The position numbers and the translations under genes are program-made. A stretch of DNA of 64,000 nucleotides from CAVUCE01 sp963739985 (GTDB taxonomy: Bacteria; Bacteroidota; Ignavibacteria; Ignavibacteriales; Ignavibacteriaceae). The stretch lies in the NCBI GenBank assembly GCA_963739985.1, contig CAVUCE010000004.1, positions 75,754 to 139,753 of the forward strand, in the 5' to 3' direction. Under the pieces are notes generated by a model. That model was not told the origin of the DNA and did no database searches. It worked only from the letters and a program-made list of their open reading frames with translations. This document shows positions 10,317 to 18,937 of this stretch, in pieces (the first letter of the stretch is position 1; each line of letters starts with the position of its first letter).

Positions 10317-10853
10317 TTACTTTTCTAATTCTGCTTGCACAAAATCGATCTCAACCGGAGTTTTTCTTCCAAATATAGAGACCATAACTTTGATTTTCAT
10401 TTTTTCTTCGTTTACTTCTTGAACTGTTCCGCTGAAGTTATTAAACGGACCATCAATAATTTTTACTAAATCACCATTTCTAAAAATGGTTTCCATTCTT
10501 TCGGTGGTTTCGTCTTGTGTAATACGACCAACAATTCGTTTTACTTCTTCGGGCTGGAGAGGATTTGGATGATTTTTAGTTCCTAGAAATCCCATAACGG
10601 AAGGAGTATTAAGAATAAAATCTTTTACCTGGTTATCTAAATCAGCTTGAATTAAGATATAACCGGGGAAAAAGTTTTTGGTTTTACTTTTTTTCTTACC
10701 GTCTTTTACTTCAAACACTTTTTCCATAGGGACTAAAATTTCCGGTAGCTTTGCATGAAGAGATTCATTATCAATTAAAGCGGCCGTAAGCAAGTTTTTG
10801 ACCTTGTTTTCATGACCGGAAAAAGTTCTAACTACATACCATTTTAATTCCAT
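10317..10853 (-). CDS. nusG: transcription termination/antitermination protein NusG
   Basis: Elongation factor that bridges RNA polymerase to Rho or to the ribosome, 178 aa. The N-terminal NGN domain is seen at about 1-110 (KWYVVRTFSGHENKVKNLL, FPGYILIQ) and a C-terminal KOW domain at about 122-175 (GDLVKIIDGPFNNFSGTV). ATG start. It is 12 bases downstream of secE, and translation and secretion genes here probably share a transcript. Confidence 0.97.
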   Translation of the reverse strand: MELKWYVVRTFSGHENKVKNLLTAALIDNESLHAKLPEILVPMEKVFEVKDGKKKSKTKNFFPGYILIQADLDNQVKDFILNTPSVMGFLGTKNHPNPLQPEEVKRIVGRITQDETTERMETIFRNGDLVKIIDGPFNNFSGTVQEVNEEKMKIKVMVSIFGRKTPVEIDFVQAELEK

Positions 10854-10865
10854 ACCAATCGTAAC

Positions 10866-11048
10866 CTAAAAAATTCCTTTGAAAATTTGAGTGATAACCA
10901 TGTCAATAACATAAGTAAAAGCAGCAATCATAAGACAAGAAACAATCACGACGACCGTAGATTCTTTCAACTCGTCTTTTGTTGGCCAGGTAACTTTTTT
11001 CATTTCTTTCATTACATCATCGAAAAAAGCAATTATTTTTTGTTTCAT
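10866..11048 (-). CDS. secE: preprotein translocase subunit SecE
   Basis: Small membrane subunit of the SecYEG channel, 60 aa, the short single-helix form found in most bacteria. The amphipathic segment FFDDVMKEMKKVTWPTKDEL, with the conserved KVTWP, is followed by one transmembrane helix at about 30-55. It sits between tRNA-Trp and nusG as in many genomes. Confidence 0.95.
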   Translation of the reverse strand: MKQKIIAFFDDVMKEMKKVTWPTKDELKESTVVVIVSCLMIAAFTYVIDMVITQIFKGIF

Positions 11049-11072
11049 AGTAAACCTGTCTTGTTAGCGTTG

Positions 11073-11145
11073 CACGTCAGGAGGGACTCGAACCCCCAAC
11101 CTGCGGTTTTGGAGACCGCTGCTCTACCAATTGAGCCACTGACGT
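11073..11145 (-). tRNA. tRNA-Trp (CCA)
   Basis: A 73-base cloverleaf on the minus strand: acceptor ACGTCAG/CTGACGT, D arm GCTCAATTGGTAGAGC, anticodon stem GCGGT/ACCGC with loop CTCCAAA giving anticodon CCA, T loop TTCGAGT and discriminator G. The 3' CCA is not encoded. It lies upstream of secE, a common position for this tRNA. Confidence 0.96.
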
Positions 11146-11157
11146 AGCAAAAATTCT

Positions 11158-11307
11158 TTACTTAGTTTCTTTATGAACAGTGTGTTTTTTATCCCAACGG
11201 CAATACTTTTTGTATTCCACTCTATTTGGGTGAAGTCTTTTATTTTTTGTGGTAGTGTAATTTCTTCTTTTACACTCTGTACATTCTAAAGTTATTATAT
11301 CTCTCAT
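11158..11307 (-). CDS. rpmG: 50S ribosomal protein L33
   Basis: Small large-subunit ribosomal protein, 49 aa from ATG at 11307. Two CxxC-type pairs are not both present: CTEC is seen near the N-terminus and a single Cys later, so this may be a partly zinc-less form. The frame is open further upstream to 11391, but that part is tRNA-Thr and is not protein. rpmG-tRNA-Trp-secE is a familiar order; here rpmG directly follows tRNA-Thr, where tuf often lies. Confidence 0.93.
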   Translation of the reverse strand: MRDIITLECTECKRRNYTTTKNKRLHPNRVEYKKYCRWDKKHTVHKETK

Positions 11308-11333
11308 GACAATTCTTATTTTATTTGTTTTTG

Positions 11334-11406
11334 AGCTGACGACCGGGATTGAACCGGTGACCTCATCCTTACCAAGGATGTGCTCTACCAACTGAGCTAC
11401 GTCAGC
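11334..11406 (-). tRNA. tRNA-Thr (GGT)
   Basis: A 73-base cloverleaf on the minus strand: acceptor GCTGACG/CGTCAGC, D arm with AGTTGGTA, anticodon stem CATCC/GGATG with loop TTGGTAA giving anticodon GGT, and T loop TTCAATC. CCA is not encoded. It is the third tRNA of the cluster. Confidence 0.96.
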
Positions 11407-11542
11407 AGTTTAATCTTAAGTTAATAAGATTATAGAGCGGGTTTACCGGTCTACTGACAGACTATCCTGATATTTTTCAGGACGCAACAGATTATCAATT
11501 AAAAACTATTCCCGTAAATTCAACTTGTTAAAATAACAAACG

Positions 11543-11616
11543 AGCGGGAGACGGGACTCGAACCCGCGACCAACAGCTTGGAAGGCTGTGACTCTAGCCA
11601 ACTGAGTTACTCCCGC
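11543..11616 (-). tRNA. tRNA-Gly (TCC)
   Basis: A 74-base cloverleaf on the minus strand: acceptor GCGGGAG/CTCCCGC, anticodon stem ACAGC/GCTGT with loop CTTCCAA giving anticodon TCC, and T arm GCGGG/CCCGT with TTCGAGT. CCA is not encoded. Between this gene and tRNA-Thr, a small hairpin (TCCTGA/TCAGGA, 11465-11482) may mark precursor processing. Confidence 0.96.
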
Positions 11617-11720
11617 TTATAAATTTCAATAATTCGAAAGAGCAAAAAAATAAGGGAATTTAATATGCTTAGTCAAACTTATTATTCCCTTTTTCATAAC
11701 TCATAATTTGTCAAAGTTTG

Positions 11721-11804
11721 TGGGCGGCGAGGGACTCGAACCCCCAAAGGCGTCAGCCAACGGATTTACAGTCCGCCCCGGCTCTCCAACTCCGGCGTCC
11801 GCCC
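11721..11804 (-). tRNA. tRNA-Tyr (GTA)
   Basis: An 84-base class II tRNA with a long variable arm: acceptor GGGCGGA/GCCGCCC (last pair A-G), anticodon stem GCGGA/TCCGT with loop CTGTAAA giving anticodon GTA, and T loop TTCGAGT. It is the first gene of the cluster, 19 bases downstream of a promoter -7 element at 11823-11830. Confidence 0.96.
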
Positions 11805-11822
11805 AGATTTATAAACGAGCAA

Positions 11823-11853
11823 CAAATATATCTGGATTTCCAGAAAAAAGCAA
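11823..11853 (-). promoter_or_regulatory. Bacteroidota-type promoter of the tRNA-secE-rpo cluster
   Basis: On the minus strand TTG (11853-11851), a 20-base spacer and TATATTTG (11830-11823) fit the Bacteroidota primary-sigma pattern TTG-N19/20-TAnnTTTG. The predicted transcription start, about 7 bases on, falls roughly 12 bases before tRNA-Tyr. The same pattern with identical spacing recurs upstream of the M16 peptidase. Confidence 0.7.
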
Positions 11854-11962
11854 GTTTAAATTGTCTCGAAAGTCAATAAAAATATTACTTTTGAATTAGA
11901 AATGTAATTTAATAATTTTTTTTGGTATAAGTTAGATATGTGAATTTTTTTTACACTTTTTT

Positions 11963-13501
11963 TTAATGCTTCCATAACTCTCTATCTAAACTTCTGTATT
12001 GAATAGCTTCACTAATATGTTGTGATAATATGTTTTCCGAATGTTCTAAATCTGCTATAGTTCTACTAACCTTTAAAATTCTGTCATAAGCTCTTGCCGA
12101 AAGCCCAAGCTTGGTCATTGCCATTTTTAATAATTCTGAACCTGCAGAATCTAGTTTACAATATTCCCTAACTTCTTTAGATCCCATATCGCCGTTATTA
12201 TAAATATAATCAGATTTACTAAATCTGTTGTATTGAGTTTTTCTTGCTTCTATCACGCGTTCTCTAATCATTTGAGAATTTTCAGTCTTTACTGAAGATG
12301 ATAATTCCTTATATTTTACAGCCGGCACTTCAATTTGTATATCAATTCGATCTAATAGCGGTCCGGAGATTTTTGACATATATCTTTGAATTTGAGGAGG
12401 AGCGCAAGTACAATCTTTAGAAGGATCTGTGTAAAATCCGCACGGACAAGGATTCATAGCTGCGGCGAGCATAAAATTTGCTGGAAATTCTAAAGATAAT
12501 TTTGAACGACTGACAGTAACCAACGAATCTTCAAGTGGTTGACGCAAAACTTCCAGAACGTTTTTCTTAAATTCAGGTAATTCATCCAAAAATAATACAC
12601 CGTGATGAGCATAGGAAACTTCGCCAGGCCTGGGAAATGATCCTCCACCAACAAGTGCTGCATCCGAAACAGTGTGATGCGGACTCCGAAATGGCCTTTC
12701 AGTTATTAGTGCACGATCTTTAGGAATAATGCCGGCAATCGAATGAATTTTCGTCGTTTCTAATGCTTCGTTAAAAGTCATTGGCGGTAAAATAGTCGGA
12801 AGTCTTTTGGCAAGCATTGTTTTTCCGGAACCCGGAGGTCCAATCATAATAATATTGTGTGATCCTGCAGCGGCAACTTCTAAAGCACGTTTTACATTTT
12901 CCTGTCCTTTAACATCAGAAAAATCAAGATGATATTGATTGACTCTTGAAAATAATTCCTCCGTATCTGTGTAAACTTTTTCTTTATTTGCGTTTTCATT
13001 CAAAAACTCAATAACTTCAATCAAGTTTTCAAAACCGTAAACATCAATTCCGTCAACAATTGATGCTTCCGCTGAGGATTCGACAGGGAGCAATACTCTT
13101 TTCATTCCAAGCTTTTTCGCCTCAAAAGCAATTGATAATGCACCTTTCACAGGACGAAGTTTTCCATCCAAGGATAACTCTCCCAGGAAAATGGAATCTT
13201 CTAAAAATTTATTGCTCACCAATTCCGTTGCAGCTAAAATTCCAATTGCCAATGATAAATCAAATGAACTTCCCTCTTTTTTAACATCTGCAGGTGCTAG
13301 GTTTACAGTTATTTTTCTTTTAGGAAAATCGAATCCGCTATTTTTTATGGCTGTAGTTACTCTTTCACGACTTTCTTTTACCGCGTTGTCAGGTAATCCA
13401 ACAATTGTAAATGAAGGAATTTGTTTTTCAACATTTGTTTCAACTTCAACTATGTATGCGTCGATTCCGACGGTTGCACTGGAAAATATTTTGGAAAGCA
13501 T
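11963..13501 (-). CDS. comM: YifB/ComM family Mg chelatase-like AAA+ ATPase
   Basis: 512 aa, normal family length. The N-terminal domain is a Lon-S16-like fold (about 1-170, with GLPDNAVKESRERV). It is followed by an AAA+ module with Walker A GPPGSGKTML (near 220), Walker B LFLDELPEF and a Cys-rich insert (NPCPCGFY, CTCAPP), then an arginine-finger region GPLLDRIDI and a C-terminal Mg-chelatase domain. In naturally transformable bacteria ComM is a hexameric helicase that promotes branch migration of incoming DNA. That role is inferred here; no competence genes are adjacent. Confidence 0.93.
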   Translation of the reverse strand: MLSKIFSSATVGIDAYIVEVETNVEKQIPSFTIVGLPDNAVKESRERVTTAIKNSGFDFPKRKITVNLAPADVKKEGSSFDLSLAIGILAATELVSNKFLEDSIFLGELSLDGKLRPVKGALSIAFEAKKLGMKRVLLPVESSAEASIVDGIDVYGFENLIEVIEFLNENANKEKVYTDTEELFSRVNQYHLDFSDVKGQENVKRALEVAAAGSHNIIMIGPPGSGKTMLAKRLPTILPPMTFNEALETTKIHSIAGIIPKDRALITERPFRSPHHTVSDAALVGGGSFPRPGEVSYAHHGVLFLDELPEFKKNVLEVLRQPLEDSLVTVSRSKLSLEFPANFMLAAAMNPCPCGFYTDPSKDCTCAPPQIQRYMSKISGPLLDRIDIQIEVPAVKYKELSSSVKTENSQMIRERVIEARKTQYNRFSKSDYIYNNGDMGSKEVREYCKLDSAGSELLKMAMTKLGLSARAYDRILKVSRTIADLEHSENILSQHISEAIQYRSLDRELWKH

Positions 13502-13624
13502 TAATTTCTTTTTGGTTACTGATTTGTATTTCTAAAGAATATATTGCTTTGAGGTTAAAAAGTAAACCGAAATAGTATTTTTTTAAGTTTTAAGTGATTG
13601 TAAATAAATAAGTTTAAGAAAGGA

Positions 13625-15307
13625 TTATTTGGTAAGAATCATTTTTTTTGTTTGAGTGTAATCTGAGGTGGAAACTCTGTAAAGATAAACTCCTGAAGGA
13701 AGTTCCGTTCCATCAAAGGAAAAGGTGTGTTTCCCTTTGCCTAGTCTTCCTTTAAATACCTTAGCGATTTCTTTACCTTCCATATTATAGACCTGAACTT
13801 GAACTTCAGAATCTAGAAGTAAATCTATATTGATAGTGGTTTTCGGATTAAAAGGATTTGGATAATTCTGCTCAACTTCAAAAGGTTGCATTTCGCCTTG
13901 TCCAACTTTTACTGCTCCTGAATAAACAACCGAACCATCGTAATTAATCTGTTTAACTCTATAAAAAACTACATCCGAACTTTTGTCTTTCTTATCTAAA
14001 AAAGTATAGGATTTTTCAATTGTATTATCTGTTTCAATTGAATATATATCTTTATATTCCGAGCTATTAGTTGATTTTTCAAGAATATAACTTTGGGCTT
14101 GTTTAAAATCTCCTCCTTCCCATTTAAGTTCATACGATGAACTGAGCAAATTGATATTTAATTCGGGAGCCCTGGCAAAGATTGGAGCATCAGATTTTAC
14201 GAATTGTAAGTTATTTGAAATGATATTTAATCTGGATTTCATCGCGACAAAATCATCAGGATTATCAAAGCTGAATTGTTGCAGAACGTTTGAACTGTCT
14301 GATATAAAATTCAAATAATTTCTGTTATTAATATTAGTTTCTATAGAATTTTGAGCATCGACAATTCTAAGAAGATCGACTTGAAATTTTTTATTTGATT
14401 GTTGGGTGCCAAAATTTATTTCAATATCATGGAAATCATATATTGTTTGGGCTTTATTTTTATATAGTAAATTTCCATCACAATACATTTTGATATCGCC
14501 ATCCTTTTCCGAAAATGCGATAATTATGTGATACCATGATTTTTTACTTAAAAAAGCCGGGTTTAATAATTCCGGGTCTTTAAAAGAACTATTTATAATC
14601 AAAGATTGAAAATCATTTGTTGACAATCCAAAAATCGTAGACAAATTTTTACTGTTTAATATTTTAAAAAAGTCGGTGGAGTTATCAGAAAGTTTCACCC
14701 AAAATTCAATCCGAAGATCATCGGAATAAAAATTTGAAAGCGGCAAAGATAAATTGGCGTTTTGTGAGAATAATAAAGCTTTTCCCGCATTTTTTTGTGG
14801 TCTAAATAAATTCAGATTTGCGGTAATAAAACGTCCTTCAGGTTTTCTTAAATCCTGCCTATTGGTTTTTAGAAATCCTACGACAGAATCAGTCTTGAGA
14901 TAAACACCGTATAATTTTAATGGTGAAATTGATGAATAATCGGTTTTGGCGTTAAGTAATATCTGAAAATAATTTCCACTGGATAAACTGGAGTCTGAAA
15001 GATCAATACTTGTTTTGTATGCGGTTCCTGAGTTATTCTTAAAAGTAGTTTGAACCAGATTAAGCTTAGAATTTTTATTCAATGTTTTAAGTTCAACGGA
15101 ATTTAAACTAAGTTTAGAATCAGGAAGAAAATATAGATCTAATTTGTCGGCTGAAGTGTAGGGATTTGATGTAATAAGAGAAACGTCGAAAGATGAACCA
15201 ATAGGAATAAATTTAGGATAGGCAAGTTTAAAGTTTTCCTGGTTGTTTTTCCCTAAAACAATTGCGGTAAAAAAGAAAAATAGAACTATTTGTAAATTTC
15301 TGATCAT
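13625..15307 (-). CDS. secreted LamG-like protein with T9SS sorting domain
   Basis: 560 aa from ATG at 15307, chosen because GGGGA lies just upstream; the frame also has a TTG seven codons earlier. Residues 1-20 form a signal peptide (RNLQIVLFFFFTAIVLG). A concanavalin/LamG-like beta-sandwich is suggested at about 180-320 (LRIEFWVKL, WYHIIIAFSEKDGDIKMYCDG). A fibronectin-like stretch precedes the C-terminal T9SS type A domain (about 480-560, QNYPNPFNPKTTI to KKMILTK). It is probably exported through the outer membrane and attached to the surface. The ligand is unknown. Confidence 0.8.
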   Translation of the reverse strand: MIRNLQIVLFFFFTAIVLGKNNQENFKLAYPKFIPIGSSFDVSLITSNPYTSADKLDLYFLPDSKLSLNSVELKTLNKNSKLNLVQTTFKNNSGTAYKTSIDLSDSSLSSGNYFQILLNAKTDYSSISPLKLYGVYLKTDSVVGFLKTNRQDLRKPEGRFITANLNLFRPQKNAGKALLFSQNANLSLPLSNFYSDDLRIEFWVKLSDNSTDFFKILNSKNLSTIFGLSTNDFQSLIINSSFKDPELLNPAFLSKKSWYHIIIAFSEKDGDIKMYCDGNLLYKNKAQTIYDFHDIEINFGTQQSNKKFQVDLLRIVDAQNSIETNINNRNYLNFISDSSNVLQQFSFDNPDDFVAMKSRLNIISNNLQFVKSDAPIFARAPELNINLLSSSYELKWEGGDFKQAQSYILEKSTNSSEYKDIYSIETDNTIEKSYTFLDKKDKSSDVVFYRVKQINYDGSVVYSGAVKVGQGEMQPFEVEQNYPNPFNPKTTINIDLLLDSEVQVQVYNMEGKEIAKVFKGRLGKGKHTFSFDGTELPSGVYLYRVSTSDYTQTKKMILTK

Positions 15308-15354
15308 ATATTCCCCGATTAGGGACAAATAAAAGTTGATATTTATTCAACCAA

Positions 15355-15849
15355 TTATTTATAACTACGCAGAAACTCAATTCTATCCTGTAATTGACTT
15401 ACAGGGGTTAATAGTTTATCCTTGCCATAAATAGCGTCTTCTCTATTGCTAAATGCAAGTTCATAATCTTTACTCATTATAATTGCTTCCTCAGGACAAA
15501 CTTCTTCACAAAATCCACAGAAGATACATCTTAACATATTAATTTCAAATTTTTCAGGATAACGTTCTTTTTCTCTTTCGGTTTCACCGGCTTGAACTTC
15601 TATTGCTAATGCCGGGCAGACTCTTGAGCATAGACCGCAAGCAACACATCTTTCTTCACCATTTTCTTCTTGAGCCAATACAGGCCTACCTCTGTAGGAA
15701 CCTGAAGGAATAAATTTTTCTTCAGGATACTTCATTGTGAATTTAGGCTTAAACATACTTTTCAGTGTAAGCGATAAGCCTTTAACAATTTCGGGGACGT
15801 ATAATTTCTCAAGGAATGTTAAATCTTTTTCTCTTCTCTTAACTGCCAT
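15355..15849 (-). CDS. nuoI: NADH-quinone oxidoreductase subunit I
   Basis: Peripheral-arm subunit of respiratory complex I carrying two 4Fe-4S clusters (N6a/N6b), 164 aa. Two ferredoxin motifs are visible: CVACGLCSRVCPALAI and CIFCGFCEEVCPEEAI. The start is ATG at 15849 with GGAG upstream rather than the TTG one codon before. It is the last gene of the nuoG-nuoH-nuoI block; nuoJ-N are not adjacent because a secreted protein gene follows. Confidence 0.95.
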   Translation of the reverse strand: MAVKRREKDLTFLEKLYVPEIVKGLSLTLKSMFKPKFTMKYPEEKFIPSGSYRGRPVLAQEENGEERCVACGLCSRVCPALAIEVQAGETEREKERYPEKFEINMLRCIFCGFCEEVCPEEAIIMSKDYELAFSNREDAIYGKDKLLTPVSQLQDRIEFLRSYK

Positions 15850-15964
15850 CAAAACTCCGTAAATTTTACTCGGTCTAAAATTCTAAATTTTAAGTTCTAA
15901 CTAAAGAATCAATTTAAAAACAATAAAATCAACTCAAATCATAAAATTGTGATAATTTACATCA

Positions 15965-16996
15965 CTAAATTTTGAAGATCATAATTAACAAGGCAACCCA
16001 AATCAAATTTAATAAGGAAAGCGGAAACATTACTTTCCATCCCAAACTCATCAACTGATCGTATCTAAAACGGGGCAAACTCCATCTAACCCAAATAAAG
16101 AAGAATAACAGAACCGCCATTTTAAACATAAATGTTAAAATGGAAATTATTACAAATAAAGTGCTGGATAATCCAAGTTTATCCAAATAAGGGAATTGCC
16201 AGCCGCCAAGATAAAGCGTTACAATCATAGCACTTGCAATAATCATATTGGCATATTCGGCAAGAAAAAATCCGGCAAATTTCATACTGCTGTATTCTGT
16301 ATGAAAACCGCCGACAAGCTCCGGTTCTGCTTCAGGCAAATCGAATGGCAATCTGTTAGTTTCGGCAAATGCTGAAACAACGAAAGTGATAAATCCAATT
16401 GGTTGAACTATTGCGTTCCACATCCATCCGTACTGAGAAGCGATTATATCTGCAGGTCTCAATGAGGAAGCTAACAAAATAACCCCGGCAATAGAAAAGC
16501 CCATGGAAACTTCGTAAGAAATCATTTGAGCAGAAGAACGAATTCCTCCAAGAAGTGAATATTTACTTCCTGATGACCAACCGGCTAATGTAATAGCATA
16601 CACTCCTAATGAAGTAAGAGCTAGAACATAAAGAATTCCCATATTTATATCTGCTACAACCAGAGGAACTTTAAATCCGAAAACAGTAACATCCGGACCA
16701 AAAGGGATAACAGCATAAGTTGTAAAGGCTACGAAAAGTGCAATAACCGGAGCCAAAGTGTGAATTGGTTTATTTGCAAATTCCGGAACAATATCTTCCT
16801 TTAAAAGAAGCTTTAAAACATCCGCAAAAGGCTGGAGAACACCTTCCCAACCAACACGATTTGGGCCAAGTCTGTTTTGTGCCCAAGCACTGATTCTTCT
16901 TTCAAAATAAACCAGATAAGACACTGTCAATAATATTACATTCAATAGAATGAATATTTTAACTGCACTAAATAGAATAACTTGCCAGATTGTCAT
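15965..16996 (-). CDS. nuoH: NADH-quinone oxidoreductase subunit H
   Basis: Membrane subunit at the joint of the two arms of complex I, forming part of the quinone chamber, 343 aa with about eight transmembrane helices. Conserved stretches include YFERRISAWAQNRLGPNRVG and FAETNRLPFDLPEAEPELV, the latter in the quinone-site loop. It is 18 bases downstream of nuoG and 115 bases upstream of nuoI. Confidence 0.96.
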   Translation of the reverse strand: MTIWQVILFSAVKIFILLNVILLTVSYLVYFERRISAWAQNRLGPNRVGWEGVLQPFADVLKLLLKEDIVPEFANKPIHTLAPVIALFVAFTTYAVIPFGPDVTVFGFKVPLVVADINMGILYVLALTSLGVYAITLAGWSSGSKYSLLGGIRSSAQMISYEVSMGFSIAGVILLASSLRPADIIASQYGWMWNAIVQPIGFITFVVSAFAETNRLPFDLPEAEPELVGGFHTEYSSMKFAGFFLAEYANMIIASAMIVTLYLGGWQFPYLDKLGLSSTLFVIISILTFMFKMAVLLFFFIWVRWSLPRFRYDQLMSLGWKVMFPLSLLNLIWVALLIMIFKI

Positions 16997-17014
16997 TTAT
17001 CTTAAAACTCCAAA

Positions 17015-18694
17015 TTATACTTGTTCTATTTCAGCTGTTTTAACATTTGCTTTTGCTCCTAGCTCTCCTAAAACATCGTAATCTAATCCTTTAAAAGCTT
17101 CAATTGTTTTAGATATTTCATCGAAAACATCTTCAGCCAAATTAAATTTTTTCTTTTGTCCTAACGCAGAAGAAATAACTGATAAAATCTTCCATGAAGA
17201 ACGAGCATCATGTTTATTTCCTTTTGCCCAACGATCGAATTGCGTACCGAATTTATCTAATCGACTCATAGACATTCCGTCAATCGCTCTGTCCAAATCA
17301 ACTGTTTCAACTGCAGGCCTTAATCTTTGCACTCTTCCCTGGAAGTTAACCATTGTTCCGTTTTTCTCGGCATAAGTAGAAGCAGGGAAAACAATATCTG
17401 CCAATTGAGCAGTTTTATTCAAATTTGTCGCATGTACAATTAAGAGATCAAGTTTTGCTAATACATTTTCCAGATCTGCATCACTACCCACAAGATCTTC
17501 TTCCATTACATAAAGAGCTTTAATTTTACCATCATTAATATCTTTAATAATACCTTCAAAATCTTTTCCGCCTTTTCCCGGAACAACTCCAACTAATTCT
17601 GCACCTAGTGTATTTGGAGTAACATCGTTCTTTCTTAAAATATCATCACCAAAAGCTGGATTAACATGTCTCTTAAAATCAAGATTCTTTGTACCTAAAG
17701 AGGTTGCCAACTTTGAAAGTACATAATTGTCTTCACATGAAGCATAGGCTGAACCGATAAAAGCAATTTCATTTTTAGAAAAAGATTTTAGTTCTGAAAC
17801 AGCTGAGGCAACAGCTTCATCCCAGCTTGCTTTAACAAGAACGCCTTCTCTTCTTAGATGAGGACCGTCGACTCTGTCATCAGCATTTATAAACTTGTAA
17901 GTATTAACTCTGCCTCGATCACACATCCAGAAACTGTTTACTTCTTGATTTTCTCTCGGAGTAAGCCTTAATACTTTATTATTTCTTACCCAAACATCAA
18001 TATTACAACCACGAGCGCAACCTTGGCAAATTGTTTTGTTTGCCGACATATCCCAAACTCGTGCTTTAAATCTGAAATCCGTACTTGTAAGCGCGCCGAC
18101 GGGACAAATATCAACTGTGTTAAGAGCATAAGAATTATCTAATTGTTTACCAGGATAAGTTACAATTGTAACTCTGTCGCCGCGTTTAACAAAAGTTAAT
18201 TGAGGTTCTTTTGCAATTTCATCACAAAATCGAATACAACGAGAACATGAAATACATCTCTCGCCGTCAAATTTTATATTTGGACCGAGTTGTACTCTTT
18301 TATCTTTATGAACTTTTTCTTCAGTAAACCGGCTTTCACCAACACTGTGCTCATAAGCATAATCTTGTAATTTACATTCGCCTGCTTCGTCACAAATCGG
18401 ACAATCGAGAGGGTGATTTATCAACAAGAATTCCATTACGGCATTTCTAGCACCCAATGCTTTTTCAGAAGCCGTATGAACAACCATTCCTTCGGAAGCA
18501 ATTGTAGCGCATGCAATTGCAAGCTTTGGCATTTTTTCAACTTCAACAAGACAAACACGGCAGTTTCCGGAAACTGTTAAACTTTCGTGCCAGCAAAAAT
18601 GTGGAATTATAATTCCATGATCTTTTGCAGCTTGAATTATAGTTTGACCTTGTTGAAACTCTATTTCTTTTCCATCAATAACTAATTTTGGCAT
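17015..18694 (-). CDS. nuoG: NADH-quinone oxidoreductase subunit G, compact form
   Basis: Electron-wire subunit of complex I, 559 aa, much shorter than the roughly 900 aa of E. coli. Visible in order: a 2Fe-2S domain (CWHESLTVSGNCRVC ... C), the His/Cys-ligated 4Fe-4S motif (HPLDCPICDEAGEC), a further 4Fe-4S ferredoxin-type set (CISCSRCIRFC, CPVGAL), then the N7 cluster motif CxxCxxxC-x27-C starting at CQGCARGC. A reduced molybdopterin-oxidoreductase-like domain follows. The extreme C-terminal part of long NuoG is absent. A promoter lies about 95 bases upstream; nuoE/F are not here. Confidence 0.93.
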   Translation of the reverse strand: MPKLVIDGKEIEFQQGQTIIQAAKDHGIIIPHFCWHESLTVSGNCRVCLVEVEKMPKLAIACATIASEGMVVHTASEKALGARNAVMEFLLINHPLDCPICDEAGECKLQDYAYEHSVGESRFTEEKVHKDKRVQLGPNIKFDGERCISCSRCIRFCDEIAKEPQLTFVKRGDRVTIVTYPGKQLDNSYALNTVDICPVGALTSTDFRFKARVWDMSANKTICQGCARGCNIDVWVRNNKVLRLTPRENQEVNSFWMCDRGRVNTYKFINADDRVDGPHLRREGVLVKASWDEAVASAVSELKSFSKNEIAFIGSAYASCEDNYVLSKLATSLGTKNLDFKRHVNPAFGDDILRKNDVTPNTLGAELVGVVPGKGGKDFEGIIKDINDGKIKALYVMEEDLVGSDADLENVLAKLDLLIVHATNLNKTAQLADIVFPASTYAEKNGTMVNFQGRVQRLRPAVETVDLDRAIDGMSMSRLDKFGTQFDRWAKGNKHDARSSWKILSVISSALGQKKKFNLAEDVFDEISKTIEAFKGLDYDVLGELGAKANVKTAEIEQV

Positions 18695-18787
18695 CTCTAA
18701 TCCTTGTGATAAAACTTTTTGCTATTCTAAACTAAGAAATTACCCGGTTCGTTCTGATTATTCCCTAAATTAAAAGTTTTTAGATTA

Positions 18788-18819
18788 CAAACATAAAATT
18801 TGGGAACGAAAAAACCCAA
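18788..18819 (-). promoter_or_regulatory. Bacteroidota-type promoter upstream of nuoG
   Basis: Minus strand TTG (18819-18817), 21-base spacer, TATGTTTG (18795-18788), matching TAnnTTTG. It would start a leader of roughly 85-90 bases before nuoG. It lies just beyond the ald terminator, consistent with nuoGHI being its own operon. Confidence 0.55.
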
Positions 18820-18876
18820 TTTTTTCTTGGAAGTTATAATTAAATCACAATCCAGTTTTAAGTGATTAAATAAAAT

Positions 18877-18924
18877 GAGGTTGTATTAAAGGTAAATATT
18901 TGCAAAAACCTCTAATCCAACCTC
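18877..18924 (-). terminator. rho-independent-like terminator after ald
   Basis: On the minus strand a 16-position stem with two mismatched pairs (arms at 18924-18909 and 18892-18877, outer part GAGGTTG/CAACCTC) closes a 16-base loop and is followed by ATTTTATTT. It starts 14 bases after the ald stop codon. Confidence 0.65.
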
Positions 18925-18937
18925 GTTATGAATATTT

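Noticed and set aside
11308..11391. A 28-codon N-terminal extension of rpmG
   Set aside because: It is translated tRNA-Thr sequence; the L33 family starts at the ATG at 11307.
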